DNA of 64,000 bases from Paenibacillus sp. PK3_47 (GCF_023520895.1 NZ_CP026029.1:3782001-3846000); one strand, 5' to 3'. Numbered from the stretch's first letter, positions 17,837-27,003 are shown. Notes: a model not told the origin generated them from the sequence alone. Numbers and translations: made by a program.

Positions 17837-17866
17837 TTGACATGCGCGAATTTTGGATGCTATGAT
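17837..17866 (+). promoter_or_regulatory. Strong sigma-A-like promoter
   Basis: TTGACA (17837-17842), 18-nt spacer, TATGAT (17861-17866). With the hairpin at 18151 it defines a transcript of about 310 nt that contains the 61-residue ORF. Confidence 0.65.
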
Positions 17867-17939
17867 CTAGATAATATTAGCAGTTTTTTATGGGAATTCA
17901 GCATTAGTTTCATAACTATGTTATGCCGGAGATGAAGCC

Positions 17940-18125
17940 ATGAGGGAATTTTACTGCATTACTTGCCGCAGTCTCCATAAAGTGGATGTACATAATAACC
18001 GCACCGTACGCATCATGTCCACCGGGTATCATATCGTTGGCGAACAGCGCTACCAGATTTGCATTTGTAATCCCCAGAAGCTGCATACAGCGTTGTCAGC
18101 GGAAGCGGAACGATCAGCGGAATAA
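17940..18125 (+). CDS. Small Cys-rich hypothetical protein, 61 aa
   Basis: Begins M-R-E-F-Y-C-I-T-C-R-S-L-H; the C-x-x-C plus the later C-I-C could bind zinc. GGAG lies 8 nt before the ATG, a near-consensus promoter lies upstream and a hairpin follows, so the unit looks deliberately expressed. No membrane segment or export signal. Function unknown. The transcript could also act as an RNA. Confidence 0.55.
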   Translation: MREFYCITCRSLHKVDVHNNRTVRIMSTGYHIVGEQRYQICICNPQKLHTALSAEAERSAE

Positions 18126-18150
18126 ATGATGCTCATATTTAAATAAAAGC

Positions 18151-18182
18151 AACCTGTGCGCACTGCGTACAGGTTACTTTGG
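18151..18182 (+). terminator. Hairpin after the small Cys-rich gene
   Basis: AACCTGT (18151-18157) pairs with ACAGGTT (18169-18175), extended by CGC/GCG inside; followed by ACTTT. Confidence 0.65.
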
Positions 18183-18319
18183 CTGCAGTTATAAAACCTG
18201 AAAATAATGGATACGCTACCATTGGTAAGGTGAGGATATATTTTCCTGGTAATTTTGAAATTACAGAAAAATAACTTGTTATTTATTAATGTGAAAACGC
18301 TGTCAGTGGAAATCGAAAC

Positions 18320-18348
18320 TTGTTATTGTGATTTTTCTCATGTATGAT
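18320..18348 (+). promoter_or_regulatory. Sigma-A-like promoter of the NarL-type two-component pair
   Basis: TTGTTA (18320-18325), 17-nt spacer, TATGAT (18343-18348), about 58 bp before the kinase ATG. The AT-rich stretch upstream (18182-18310) holds no gene. Confidence 0.5.
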
Positions 18349-18406
18349 GCTTTTATCAAAGCTTAGCTAGCTCGAATTTTCCAAAGCTGGAGAATAGGGT
18401 GGTGGG

Positions 18407-20053
18407 ATGAAAATTAAATCAACCGCTGAAGACAAACTGATAGCTTTTTACAGATACTTTTCTTTGTCCCTCACATCTCTGATGTATCTCCTGGATACCA
18501 CGGGGCCTTCCGTAATATACAAATCCCTATTAATTCTAATACTATTCTTATTTGCCCAAATATTTATGATCTATTACCGGAGGCTTCGCAACAGACCCCA
18601 GGCACTTATGCTGGTTGTAAGTGCAGAGATGGCGGGTATTCTGGCACTGACGCTCTTAACCGGCGGTTATGACAGTTCGTTTAAGCTGTATGTGCTTAAC
18701 CCTGTTCTCATTGCGGCCGGATCTTTATCCATCTATTTCGGGTGGAGTTTACTGTTTAGCTATATCGGCCTGATCGCTGTATTTTGTTACTTTTTCTTGA
18801 ATTCTTCCGGAAAAACTTTTGCAGAAGCTGTACTCGAGAACGGCAACCTGTTTCTAGCCATGGTACTTACGGTTATAGTTATGCAGATGGTTAACAGGAT
18901 CAAGCGGCAGCGGGAAGAAGCAAACGCGCGGACCAACGAAACCATGGAGCACATCAAATCGCTCTATCATATCGTGGAAAATTCCAGCCAGCATGACTTT
19001 ATGAACATTGGCCAAGTGATCACGGATTATGTTGTGAAGCTTACCAAGCTTGATAAGGCCTTGTTCTGGTTTGCCAAGAAGAGCGGCGAGCCGGCTCCGC
19101 AGAGCCGTCAGACCGGATGGCAGCATGAAGAGGAGCATTTTCTCTTCGAGGAGCTGGAGAAGCATGAGCATGAATGGAGACTGCAGCGCGAACCGGTATT
19201 CAAAAGTTTTCCCGGACTCGGAGACTTTTTGCTGATGCCGGTGAGAATGAGCACCCGTTTTGTCGGCATGATCGGCGTGAAGCTGGAATCGTCTGAAGGG
19301 CTTGAAGGCCGCAGATGGTATATCCAGCAGCTGATGTTTTTGTCTGAGCTTAGCGCAATCATTCTCGAGCGCCATGAATTGGGTGTCATTGAGAACCGGC
19401 TGATCATCACGAATGAGCAGAACCGGATAGCTGATGAAATGCATGACAGCGTCTCGCAGAGCCTTTTCGGCATTGTGTATGCTACCCACTCTTTGAAGCA
19501 GACATGGCGCAAGATGTCTGAGTCAGAGCTGGAGGAACAGATTGAGCTTATTCATGATTCAGCGACCAAGGTAGCCAAAGAGCTGAGGATTACGATCTAC
19601 AGTCTCAGCTCCAAGAAGAGCGGCGGCCCGACATGGCTGGGCATGGTAAGGTCACATCTGAAGAGCCTTTCCCGGCTCAACGATGTGGAGATCGAACTCA
19701 AAATAACGGGCGACGATTTTAGCCTCCCGTACCCCTATCACAAAGCGCTGTTCCGGATCATTTCCGAGGCAACAGGCAATGCCATCCGTCACGGTGCGGC
19801 CCGCCGGGTAGATGTTGAACTGTCGCTCAAGCCGAAATGGATCAGGCTGTCGATCATTGATGACGGCACAGGCTTCAATACGGATTTACTCTGGAGAGAT
19901 ACTGAGGATAACAGCAGCGGATTGGGCATGAGGAATATGCAATATCTGGCACAATCTCTCGGCGGCGATTTCCAGCTGACGAGCAGTGAGAATGCAGGTA
20001 CAAGAATTTTAATTTCGATACCTGTCGGTGTGGCTGAATTAAAAAATGCATAA
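18407..20053 (+). CDS. Sensor histidine kinase, NarL/DegS type (HisKA_3)
   Basis: 548 residues. Five to six membrane helices (about 15-165), a GAF-like segment (about 195-320), then HisKA_3 with N-R-I-A-D-E-M-H-D-S-V-S-Q (H346) and an HATPase with E-A-T-G-N-A-I-R-H-G-A, D-D-G-T-G-F and S-G-L-G-M-R-N-M. It is the cognate kinase of the response regulator that follows after 23 bp. The membrane part has no large extracellular loop, so the signal may be sensed in the membrane or cytoplasm. The pair lies directly upstream of the exopolysaccharide locus and is a candidate regulator of it. Confidence 0.93.
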   Translation: MKIKSTAEDKLIAFYRYFSLSLTSLMYLLDTTGPSVIYKSLLILILFLFAQIFMIYYRRLRNRPQALMLVVSAEMAGILALTLLTGGYDSSFKLYVLNPVLIAAGSLSIYFGWSLLFSYIGLIAVFCYFFLNSSGKTFAEAVLENGNLFLAMVLTVIVMQMVNRIKRQREEANARTNETMEHIKSLYHIVENSSQHDFMNIGQVITDYVVKLTKLDKALFWFAKKSGEPAPQSRQTGWQHEEEHFLFEELEKHEHEWRLQREPVFKSFPGLGDFLLMPVRMSTRFVGMIGVKLESSEGLEGRRWYIQQLMFLSELSAIILERHELGVIENRLIITNEQNRIADEMHDSVSQSLFGIVYATHSLKQTWRKMSESELEEQIELIHDSATKVAKELRITIYSLSSKKSGGPTWLGMVRSHLKSLSRLNDVEIELKITGDDFSLPYPYHKALFRIISEATGNAIRHGAARRVDVELSLKPKWIRLSIIDDGTGFNTDLLWRDTEDNSSGLGMRNMQYLAQSLGGDFQLTSSENAGTRILISIPVGVAELKNA

Positions 20054-20076
20054 ACTTTAGGCAGGAGGTCGTTCAA

Positions 20077-20712
20077 GTGAATATCGTCATTGTTGATGAT
20101 CACCCTTTGGTGAGAAGAGGTTTGGCAGCGGTCATTTCCATGCAGCCCAATCTGCATTTTGCAGGCGAGGCAACGAATGGCCAAGAAGCTCTTCTCGTAA
20201 TCGAGGAGACGAAGCCTGATCTTGTGCTGATTGATCTGAAGCTTGCCGATGAATCGGGCCTCGATGTCATCAAGGCTGCGCGTGCCCGCGGGCTGTCCAG
20301 CAAGTTCATTTTGCTGACATCATCAGCGAGCAGAGAGGATTTTTTGAAGGCGGAAGAAGTGCTTGTAGACGGTTATGTGCTGAAAGAGGCCTTGCCCGAA
20401 GAGCTGCTGTTCGCTATCCAACTGGTACATAAAGGCAGAAAATATTACGACCCCGGTTTGATGGAAGACAAGATGCGGATGAGCGGCAGCAGTCCGACAG
20501 ACGAATTGACCCCGAAGGAAAAGGAAGTATTGATCGAGCTTGGCCAGGGCGCCTGCAACAGGGAAATTGCTTCACGGCTGTTCATCAGTGAATTCACGGT
20601 CAAGAAGCATGTCAGCCAGATTCTGGCGAAGCTGCAGGTTGCCGACCGTACACAGGCTGCGCTGTATGCCAATGCGGTTGGACTGACCAAATATGAAATG
20701 TCCTATGATTAA
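20077..20712 (+). CDS. NarL/LuxR-family response regulator
   Basis: 211 residues. The receiver domain has the acidic pair D7-D8, phospho-acceptor D53 (V-L-I-D-L-K), the T/S switch (L-L-T-S-S) and the Lys of Y-V-L-K-E. The GerE-type HTH (about 145-205) shows L-T-P-K-E-K-E-V-L-I-E-L and N-R-E-I-A-S-R-L-F-I-S-E-F-T-V-K-K-H-V. Starts at GTG with GGAGG upstream. Co-transcribed with the kinase; a terminator follows at 20761. Confidence 0.95.
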   Translation: MNIVIVDDHPLVRRGLAAVISMQPNLHFAGEATNGQEALLVIEETKPDLVLIDLKLADESGLDVIKAARARGLSSKFILLTSSASREDFLKAEEVLVDGYVLKEALPEELLFAIQLVHKGRKYYDPGLMEDKMRMSGSSPTDELTPKEKEVLIELGQGACNREIASRLFISEFTVKKHVSQILAKLQVADRTQAALYANAVGLTKYEMSYD

Positions 20713-20738
20713 ATAGTAAGGACCTGGAATACAGAACA

Positions 20739-21084
20739 CGGACATGTAATGTCCATCAGGCTGTCGAGAACATCTCGGCAGCTTTTTTTATGTGATTTTG
20801 GTTTCATACGGAACCGCGTTAACTATTGCCGCTCCAGCACATCGCCTCATGCGCACCAGAACCTATAGATTACTTGACAGTGCTAATGCTTACGGACCCC
20901 AGGTCCGTTACTTTGCGCTGGTGGCGTGTTTTGGAATCCTAACGGACCCCAGGTCCGTTATTTCATCTGAAAGGGCGTAATTTATCCACCATTTGGCGGA
21001 ATAAGGGAACGACGGTCCGTTAGCGGTGGAAACAGGGAGAATTCCGGCAAATAACGGACGCAGTGTCCGTTAGCGTGAGAAAGG
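20739..21084. repeat. Cluster of short palindromes with CGGAC/GTCCG arms
   Basis: Units: GGACAT/ATGTCC near 20741, TTACGGACC/GGTCCGTTA (20890-20910), TAACGGACC/GGTCCGTTA (20940-20960, perfect 9-bp arms), a degenerate copy (21002-21021) and TAACGGAC/GTCCGTTA (21052-21072). All lie in a 929-bp stretch without a credible gene between the response regulator and the exopolysaccharide operon. Confidence 0.75.
20761..20790 (+). terminator. Terminator of the NarL-type operon
   Basis: CTGTCGAGA (20761-20769) pairs with TCTCGGCAG (20773-20781), followed by seven T. Confidence 0.85.
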
Positions 21085-21256
21085 GACGGAGCATATAGCG
21101 GAGGCAGAGTCAGGTCAGTACGGAGGGGGGGCGCCAGGCAGTCTTATGCGCCTGCCCACACACTGCAAGGCGCAGCTTGGACCCGTGCAAAATAAGTCAT
21201 ATTTGCTGACCAACCCCGGTACCCCCGCCGACGGATGCGCGTTTCTCAACACTCTG

Positions 21257-21284
21257 ACGGACATATAATGTCCGTGTTTTTTTG
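21257..21284 (+). terminator. Terminator-like palindrome in the EPS leader
   Basis: ACGGACAT (21257-21264) pairs with ATGTCCGT (21268-21275), followed by G and seven T. The arms resemble the upstream palindromes. Confidence 0.7.
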
Positions 21285-21324
21285 TGCTCTTTGGCGGCAT
21301 GAAGGGACACATAGAGGTACAAAG

Positions 21325-21349
21325 GCTCCCCGCAGTGGGAGCTTTTTTA
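21325..21349 (+). terminator. Second terminator in the EPS leader
   Basis: GCTCCC (21325-21330) pairs with GGGAGC (21337-21342), followed by six T. No gene lies between the response regulator and this site, so it may end a leader RNA or act as an attenuator. The 290 bp after it (to 21641) hold no gene. Confidence 0.75.
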
Positions 21350-21641
21350 TCTGTGTTCAGCGTTTATTTTACAGATCCGGCTGTTAAAAAGAATGTGTTT
21401 GGGGACGGGATAACGTCAGGCGTAGGGTTGGCTGTCATTAGCTGTAAGTCATTCCCAACCATATGGTACTAAAGTATACCATTGAGACCCACCTAGGAAC
21501 CAAAGAGACTCACACGAAAGTGAAGATTAAAGTGATGCTATGACCCATGTGGCAAGTCGTTCGGATTGATAGAATTAAAGCAAGATATCTGAAATTTTCA
21601 TATCACTTTCAGAATGCACCAAATGCGGAAGGAGGGTTACT

Positions 21642-22382
21642 GTGGAAAAGACGATTTTAGATTACATTAACCTGATTAAGAAGAGGTTATGGTTAATCAC
21701 GGTATTTGTATTAATCTCCTGCGCTACGACCTACTACGTCAGCAAGAACTTCGTCGTACCCGTCTACTCCGCTTCCGGACAACTGCTGGTCAACAACACC
21801 GCAAATGTACCCGAGAGCAATAATCTCAACAATCTGAACTTCAGCCTGAACCTCATCGAGAGCTACAAGGAAATCATGAAGTCCCCCACGATTATGAAGA
21901 GTGTAGTAGAGGATCACCCCGAGTTCAACCTGACGGAAGAACAGCTGGCCGGGAAGCTGCAAATCCGATCTTCGGAGAGAAGCTCGGTCATCAACATCAC
22001 TGTTGAGGATGAAAATTACGCCAAGGCAGCCGGCATTGTAAACGCGGTTTCACAGTCGTTCATTCGCAGCCTGCCAACGCTGATGCAGCTCGACAATGTG
22101 ACTTTCCTGACTCCAGCAGATCCGGCTGACACGCCTGCACCGACGAACGGCGGGTTCGCCATGAACCTGATCATCAGCTTTGTCGTAGCGCTGATGGCTG
22201 CGGTTGGAATCATCCTGCTGATGGAGACGCTGAACAGCACACTCCGCAGCGAGAAGGAAGCGGAATTCGATCTTGGCCTGCCGGTCATTGCGAGCATTCC
22301 TACCATCCGCAAACGTGATTTGGGCAAAGCGGCAAATGCCAACGCAAGAGTAGGGGAGGGCGCTTATGTTACGGCTGAATAA
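21642..22382 (+). CDS. Polysaccharide chain-length/kinase activator protein (Wzz, YveK/CapA type)
   Basis: 246 residues with two membrane helices (about 17-35 and 175-197) flanking an extracellular loop, the Wzz fold. The C-terminal cytoplasmic tail (L-G-L-P-V-I-A-S-I-P) is the part that activates the partner BY-kinase in Firmicutes. GTG start with GGAGGG. It overlaps the following kinase gene by 17 bp, so the pair is translationally linked, as in epsA-epsB. First gene of the exopolysaccharide operon. Confidence 0.92.
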   Translation: MEKTILDYINLIKKRLWLITVFVLISCATTYYVSKNFVVPVYSASGQLLVNNTANVPESNNLNNLNFSLNLIESYKEIMKSPTIMKSVVEDHPEFNLTEEQLAGKLQIRSSERSSVINITVEDENYAKAAGIVNAVSQSFIRSLPTLMQLDNVTFLTPADPADTPAPTNGGFAMNLIISFVVALMAAVGIILLMETLNSTLRSEKEAEFDLGLPVIASIPTIRKRDLGKAANANARVGEGAYVTAE

Positions 22383-23007
22383 AAGTTTGATTGCGGACTA
22401 CAATCCATCCTCACACATTTCCGAATCGTTCCGCTCGCTTCGTACCTACATCCGCCAGCTCGGTCTGCTGAAAGGGAACGGCGGACAGGTGCTGCTCTTC
22501 ACATCTGCTGAAGGCGGAGAAGGCAAAACGACCATCCTGTCGAACCTCGCCGTTTCATTTGTCCAGGACGGCAAAAAGGTAGCGGTAGTCGACTGCAACC
22601 TGCGGCATCCCGGACTGCACACGGTGTTCGAGGTGGAAGGAAGCTATGGCCTGGCAGCTTATCTTAGCGGCCAGGAAGAAGCGAAGGATATCGCTGTTTA
22701 CGGAAACCTTGCCAACCTGGCAGTTATTCCTGCGGGGATAACCAAGGTCAGCCCGCCGGATCTTCTGGGCAGCGACAGAATGACGGCGCTGCTGGAGGAA
22801 CTGAAGAATAACTTCGATCTCATCCTGCTTGACTCGCCTCCGGCAGTAGAGTTCAGTGATGCACGGATTCTGGCCTCGCTGACAGATGGAGTGATCCTGG
22901 TTGCAAGGCACGGAAAGTCAAAGCGTGAAGCTCTCCGCAAGCTTAAGGTGCTTATGGAGCAGAGCGGATCAAAAATTCTCGGAATTGCCATGAATCAGAC
23001 CAAATAA
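22366..23007 (+). CDS. Tyrosine-protein kinase (CpsD/CapB/EpsB family)
   Basis: 213 residues. BY-kinase motifs are visible: Walker A S-A-E-G-G-E-G-K-T-T, Walker A' V-A-V-V-D-C-N-L-R-H-P and Walker B L-I-L-L-D-S-P-P. It partners with the Wzz-like protein to control polymer length and export. The C-terminus stops at M-N-Q-T-K and lacks the Tyr-rich tail usually phosphorylated in this family, so regulation by autophosphorylation may differ. Lies in the EPS operon. Confidence 0.93.
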   Translation: MLRLNKSLIADYNPSSHISESFRSLRTYIRQLGLLKGNGGQVLLFTSAEGGEGKTTILSNLAVSFVQDGKKVAVVDCNLRHPGLHTVFEVEGSYGLAAYLSGQEEAKDIAVYGNLANLAVIPAGITKVSPPDLLGSDRMTALLEELKNNFDLILLDSPPAVEFSDARILASLTDGVILVARHGKSKREALRKLKVLMEQSGSKILGIAMNQTK

Positions 23008-23055
23008 AGCTATCGCAGCAAGCTCACAAAAAATTATTTTTAGGAGGTAAGTGCG

Positions 23056-23946
23056 ATGATGAAAAAGGTAAAGAAAGTAATTATCCCTGCAGCTGGGCTA
23101 GGTACGCGCTTCCTTCCTGCTACGAAAGCCATGCCGAAAGAAATGCTTCCGATCATCAACAAGCCGACCATCCAATACATCGTTGAAGAAGCCATTGCTT
23201 CCGGTATTGAGGACATCATCATTGTTACCGGTAAAGGCAAACGGGCAATCGAGGACCACTTCGACAATGCATTCGAGCTGGAATCCCGTCTGCTGGAAGA
23301 CGGAAAGCTGGAGCTGCTGAAAGAAGTTCAACGTTCCTCTAAAGTAGAAATACACTATATCCGCCAAAAGGAACCAAAAGGTTTGGGACATGCGGTATGG
23401 TGCGCGAGACGTTTTATCGGAGACGAGCCTTTCGGCGTTATGCTCGGGGATGACATTGTAACCGGCAATACGCCTTGCCTGAAGCAGCTGATCGACCAGT
23501 ATGAGGAGACGCAAAACTCGGTAATCGGTGTACAGGAAATTCCTGATGAATTCACAAACCGTTACGGTATTATCGAGCCTGACCTGCAGGACGGCCGCCT
23601 CTACCGTGTAAATAACTTTGTCGAAAAACCACCGCTCGGAACAGCGCCTTCCAATCTTGCAATTATGGGCCGGTATGTCTTCACTCCGAAGATCTTCAAG
23701 TATCTGGACCTGCAGGAAAAGGGTGCCGGCGGCGAGATCCAGCTGACGGATGCCATTCAGAAGCTGAACCAGAGCGAACGGGTATATGCCTACAACTTTG
23801 ACGGCACGAGATATGATGTCGGTGAACGTCTGGGCTACATTTTAACAACACTGGAATTTGCGCTGGAGAGTGAAGATCTCCGTTATCCGGTAATGGATGC
23901 TATGGCGGAATGGCTCAGCAAAGCCGGACAAACCACACTCAGCTGA
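23056..23946 (+). CDS. galU: UTP-glucose-1-phosphate uridylyltransferase
   Basis: Makes UDP-glucose from UTP and glucose-1-phosphate. 296 residues; the N-terminus [15 protein letters not shown] holds the nucleotide-binding loop and K-A-M-P-K-E-M-L-P the catalytic lysine region; F-V-E-K-P and D-V-G-E-R-L-G-Y follow. AGGAGG precedes two adjacent ATGs (23056, 23059). UDP-glucose made here is used directly or oxidised by the dehydrogenase encoded at 35331. Confidence 0.95.
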   Translation: MMKKVKKVIIPAAGLGTRFLPATKAMPKEMLPIINKPTIQYIVEEAIASGIEDIIIVTGKGKRAIEDHFDNAFELESRLLEDGKLELLKEVQRSSKVEIHYIRQKEPKGLGHAVWCARRFIGDEPFGVMLGDDIVTGNTPCLKQLIDQYEETQNSVIGVQEIPDEFTNRYGIIEPDLQDGRLYRVNNFVEKPPLGTAPSNLAIMGRYVFTPKIFKYLDLQEKGAGGEIQLTDAIQKLNQSERVYAYNFDGTRYDVGERLGYILTTLEFALESEDLRYPVMDAMAEWLSKAGQTTLS

Positions 23947-23993
23947 TCCGGAGCTTGAGTGAAAACAAACTTTTTTAGGAGGAATGAGAAGAG

Positions 23994-24686
23994 ATGAGCA
24001 TGCAAAAACTGCCGGAAGACTATGATGCCGTCCTGCCGAAACTTTACATGCTGCATGCCAAAGAAGGAAGTAAAGGAATGGAATCCTATCTGGTAATGAA
24101 GCGGATTATAGACATTTTTTTCTCCGCTCTGGGCCTTCTCGTACTGCTGCCGCTGTTCGTAGTTGTGGCTATCCTGATTAAGCTGGAGGATCCGAAAGGC
24201 AAAGTCTTCTTTAAGCAGAACCGGGTCGGCAAGGACGAAAAGCTGTTCCCGATGTACAAATTCAGATCCATGGTCTCCAATGCCGAGGAGCTGAAGGCGA
24301 ATCTGATGGCGTATAACGAAGTCAGCGGCGCAATGTTCAAAATCAAAAATGATCCCCGCATCACGCGGATCGGCAAATTCATCCGCAAGACCAGTATCGA
24401 TGAACTGCCTCAGCTCTGGAACGTGCTGATGGGCCAAATGAGTCTCGTAGGCCCCCGTCCTCCGCTCGTTGAAGAGGTGGCGCAGTATACGGAATATGAC
24501 AAGCAGCGGCTCCTGGTTACACCGGGCTGCACCGGATACTGGCAGGTTAATGCCAGAAACAGCGTCGGCTTCGACGAAATGGTACAGCTGGATCTGACCT
24601 ACATCCATATGCGGAGCACCATGCTGGACCTGAAGATCATCGCCAAAACCGGCCTGATGCTGCTGGGTTCAAAAGATGCTTATTAA
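23994..24686 (+). CDS. Undecaprenyl-phosphate sugar phosphotransferase (initiating enzyme)
   Basis: Starts repeat-unit assembly by moving a sugar-1-phosphate onto undecaprenyl phosphate. 230 residues: a hydrophobic re-entrant segment (about 38-62), then K-F-R-S-M, S-I-D-E-L-P-Q-L-W-N and M-S-L-V-G-P-R-P-P, the conserved core of bacterial sugar transferases; a short basic tail follows. This is the monotopic type without the extra membrane domain of WcaJ. AGGAGG precedes the ATG. Which sugar it transfers cannot be read; glucose is plausible given galU next door. Confidence 0.93.
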   Translation: MSMQKLPEDYDAVLPKLYMLHAKEGSKGMESYLVMKRIIDIFFSALGLLVLLPLFVVVAILIKLEDPKGKVFFKQNRVGKDEKLFPMYKFRSMVSNAEELKANLMAYNEVSGAMFKIKNDPRITRIGKFIRKTSIDELPQLWNVLMGQMSLVGPRPPLVEEVAQYTEYDKQRLLVTPGCTGYWQVNARNSVGFDEMVQLDLTYIHMRSTMLDLKIIAKTGLMLLGSKDAY

Positions 24687-24711
24687 AATTATGGGAATTG
24701 GGTGATTGCCG

Positions 24712-25647
24712 ATGCTTCACAACGGAGACGTCCCTAAGGTTTCCATTATCATCTGCACCTATAACAGGTCGGCGCTGCTGGTCAAAACACTGCAGTCGCT
24801 GCTGCTCTTGGAGAACCTGCATCAGGCTGAAGTCATCGTGGTGGATAATCAGTCTACGGATGACTCGGCTTTTGCGATCAAGAGCTTTATTGAGGCCCAT
24901 GGTGCAGACATGGATATCCGTTACCTTCTGGAGCCGGTACAGGGATTGTCGGCAGCCCGGAACACAGGGATTCTGGCTTCGAAGTCGCCGCTCATCGCTT
25001 TTCTTGATGATGATGCGATACCTTGCCGGACCTGGATTACAACGATCGTAAACACGTTTGAAGAACGTCCTGAGGTCAAGGCCATGGGCGGGAAGATCGC
25101 TCCGATCTTTGAAAGTAAGCGCCCGGAATGGCTGATCAAGCCGTTCGAGCTGCCTTACACTATTGTGGATCTGGGCAACCGGATCAAAGAGTATCCGAAA
25201 CGGCTGCATCCCTGCGGAGCCAATATGGCCATGCGCAAGCTCGTTTTTGATATCAGCCTGTTTCCCCTGGATCTCGGGAGAAAGGGAGACTCGCTTTTAT
25301 CCGGTGAAGAGACCTGGTTGTTCGACCAGATCCAAAGGCAAGGCCATTCCATTCTGTACCATCCGGAGATGGCGGTCGACCATTTCGTGCCGGCAGGCCG
25401 GCTGACCGAAGACTGGATCATGAAAAGGTATTACAGCCAAGGCATATCCAACGCCATGAAAAGCGAAGGGATGAAGGGCAATCTGCTGCTGCTGGGCAAG
25501 ACGGCCGCCAAAGTAATATACATTATGGCGGATTCGGTTACGGCCAGAAGCCAGGGCAGAAAGCTTCTGAACAGATGCAGGCTGGAGAGCATTAGAGGAA
25601 CTCTTCATATGCTTTGGAACAGAAAGAGGCAATCTGCAGCGGGGTGA
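24712..25647 (+). CDS. Glycosyltransferase family 2
   Basis: 311 residues with a GT-A fold: V-S-I-I-I-C-T-Y-N-R-S, the V-D-N-Q-S-T-D-D segment and the metal-binding D-D-D (F-L-D-D-D-A, near residue 103). The acceptor half has E-E-T-W-L-F-D, the usual ED-like base region. ATG 24712 is preferred over the TTG at 24706; GGGTG lies 7 nt upstream. Adds one sugar of the repeat unit on the cytoplasmic side. Confidence 0.92.
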   Translation: MLHNGDVPKVSIIICTYNRSALLVKTLQSLLLLENLHQAEVIVVDNQSTDDSAFAIKSFIEAHGADMDIRYLLEPVQGLSAARNTGILASKSPLIAFLDDDAIPCRTWITTIVNTFEERPEVKAMGGKIAPIFESKRPEWLIKPFELPYTIVDLGNRIKEYPKRLHPCGANMAMRKLVFDISLFPLDLGRKGDSLLSGEETWLFDQIQRQGHSILYHPEMAVDHFVPAGRLTEDWIMKRYYSQGISNAMKSEGMKGNLLLLGKTAAKVIYIMADSVTARSQGRKLLNRCRLESIRGTLHMLWNRKRQSAAG

Positions 25648-25656
25648 GGGAAGACA

Positions 25657-27003
25657 ATGACTAATTTTGAGTGGGGCTCCAAATTTAACGTTTTGCCATA
25701 CGGATTGCTCTACCTCGTGTCGGCTCTCTTCCTCGGAGCAGCGGTCATATACCAGCCGGCAATTGCGGTAGCTGCTGTACTCCTGATTATTTTGCTGGTT
25801 GTCGCCATCTCCCGTCCGGAGCGTATCAGCTACTTCGTGTTATTGACGACTTCCATCTCGATTAACTTTCTGTACAGCGGCAGCATGTTCGGGATCGAGA
25901 TCCTGTCCCTTTACAAGCTGATGATCCTGATGCTGCTGGTACCCTGCATTCTGGTGAACGGACTGAAGTTTAAGCTGAGTCCTCCCATATGGGCCATGGC
26001 GGCGCTCTTCTTCATCACCTTTGCTTTCTCAAGCTGGCTGCCGGAGATGAACGCCTCCATTGCAGTGAAGGCTTTTATAGGACTGTCGCTGCCTTTCGTG
26101 TTCCTCCTGATTAACTGGAAAAAAGAGGTCGCGGAGAAGCAAATCCGCATTCTTGCGCTGCTGCCGCTGGTCAGTATGCTGGTTGGAGTAGTGCTGCATG
26201 TGGCTAACTTCCACTCCATTCTGACGATCGAATTCACGGGCGCTGTACGGGTGCAGGGAGCCAACATTCCGCCGCATCTGGCTATGCTGGCTTTCATGGG
26301 AGTAGCCATTTCATTTATCGAGATCAAGCGCAGTCCGCAGCATACCCGGTTTTTTTACATCATGCTGGCCTTGAACTTTCTGATTCTGGTCGCAACGGGG
26401 ACACGGGGACCGCTACTCGCACTAGTATTGATGGTTATCTACTACTTTTTCGATATTTCACGACAGTACTTAAAAGGAAAATCGCAGTATCTGATTCCGC
26501 TGCTGTGTTCGCTGGTCCTGATTGTGGCAGCTGTGTTCCTGCAGCTCGACAATCTTAAGAAACGGTCCTTTGAGCGGACGACAGCAGAGGGAATTGACCT
26601 GTCGGGCAGAACGGAGGCCTGGGAATTTTTCCTGGATAAAGCAGCCGGCTCACCTTGGTCCGGCAGAGGGCTCGGATCAGCCACTGTAGCGAATGACGGA
26701 ACACTCTACAAAGGATTTGTGGTTCCGCATAACGAGTACATCCGGTTTTACTTCGATGGAGGGTATATCGGCGCCATACTGCTGTTACTTTCCCTATTGG
26801 CTGTGTTTATTCTGGTTTACAGAGCTTTGGCACCGCCGGTCAAACCTTATTACCTGCTCTTTATTGCAGCGTTTCTGATTTATTCTTTCTCTGACAACAC
26901 GCTGTCGACGGTCCAATTTATTATTCCGTTCTGTTGGTACCTGAACTGCCTGTATCGATCTTCACAGCCAACCGATTCCCCACAAAAAGAAGTGATACGA
27001 TGA
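25657..27003 (+). CDS. O-antigen polymerase/ligase-like membrane protein (Wzy candidate 1)
   Basis: 448 residues with about 11 membrane helices and one larger outside loop. The Wzy/ligase signature region is visible: A-T-G-T-R-G-P-L-L-A-L, then S-G-R-T-E-A-W and S-P-W-S-G-R-G-L-G and H-N-E-Y-I-R. It would polymerise repeat units at the outer face. A second protein of the same class is encoded at 27871, so one may be polymerase and the other a ligase or a side-chain transferase. The stop overlaps the next ATG by four bases. Confidence 0.88.
   Translation: MTNFEWGSKFNVLPYGLLYLVSALFLGAAVIYQPAIAVAAVLLIILLVVAISRPERISYFVLLTTSISINFLYSGSMFGIEILSLYKLMILMLLVPCILVNGLKFKLSPPIWAMAALFFITFAFSSWLPEMNASIAVKAFIGLSLPFVFLLINWKKEVAEKQIRILALLPLVSMLVGVVLHVANFHSILTIEFTGAVRVQGANIPPHLAMLAFMGVAISFIEIKRSPQHTRFFYIMLALNFLILVATGTRGPLLALVLMVIYYFFDISRQYLKGKSQYLIPLLCSLVLIVAAVFLQLDNLKKRSFERTTAEGIDLSGRTEAWEFFLDKAAGSPWSGRGLGSATVANDGTLYKGFVVPHNEYIRFYFDGGYIGAILLLLSLLAVFILVYRALAPPVKPYYLLFIAAFLIYSFSDNTLSTVQFIIPFCWYLNCLYRSSQPTDSPQKEVIR

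Noticed and set aside
20792-20980. 62-residue open frame in the palindrome cluster
   Set aside because: It runs through two palindromes, has no ribosome-binding site and no protein-like pattern.
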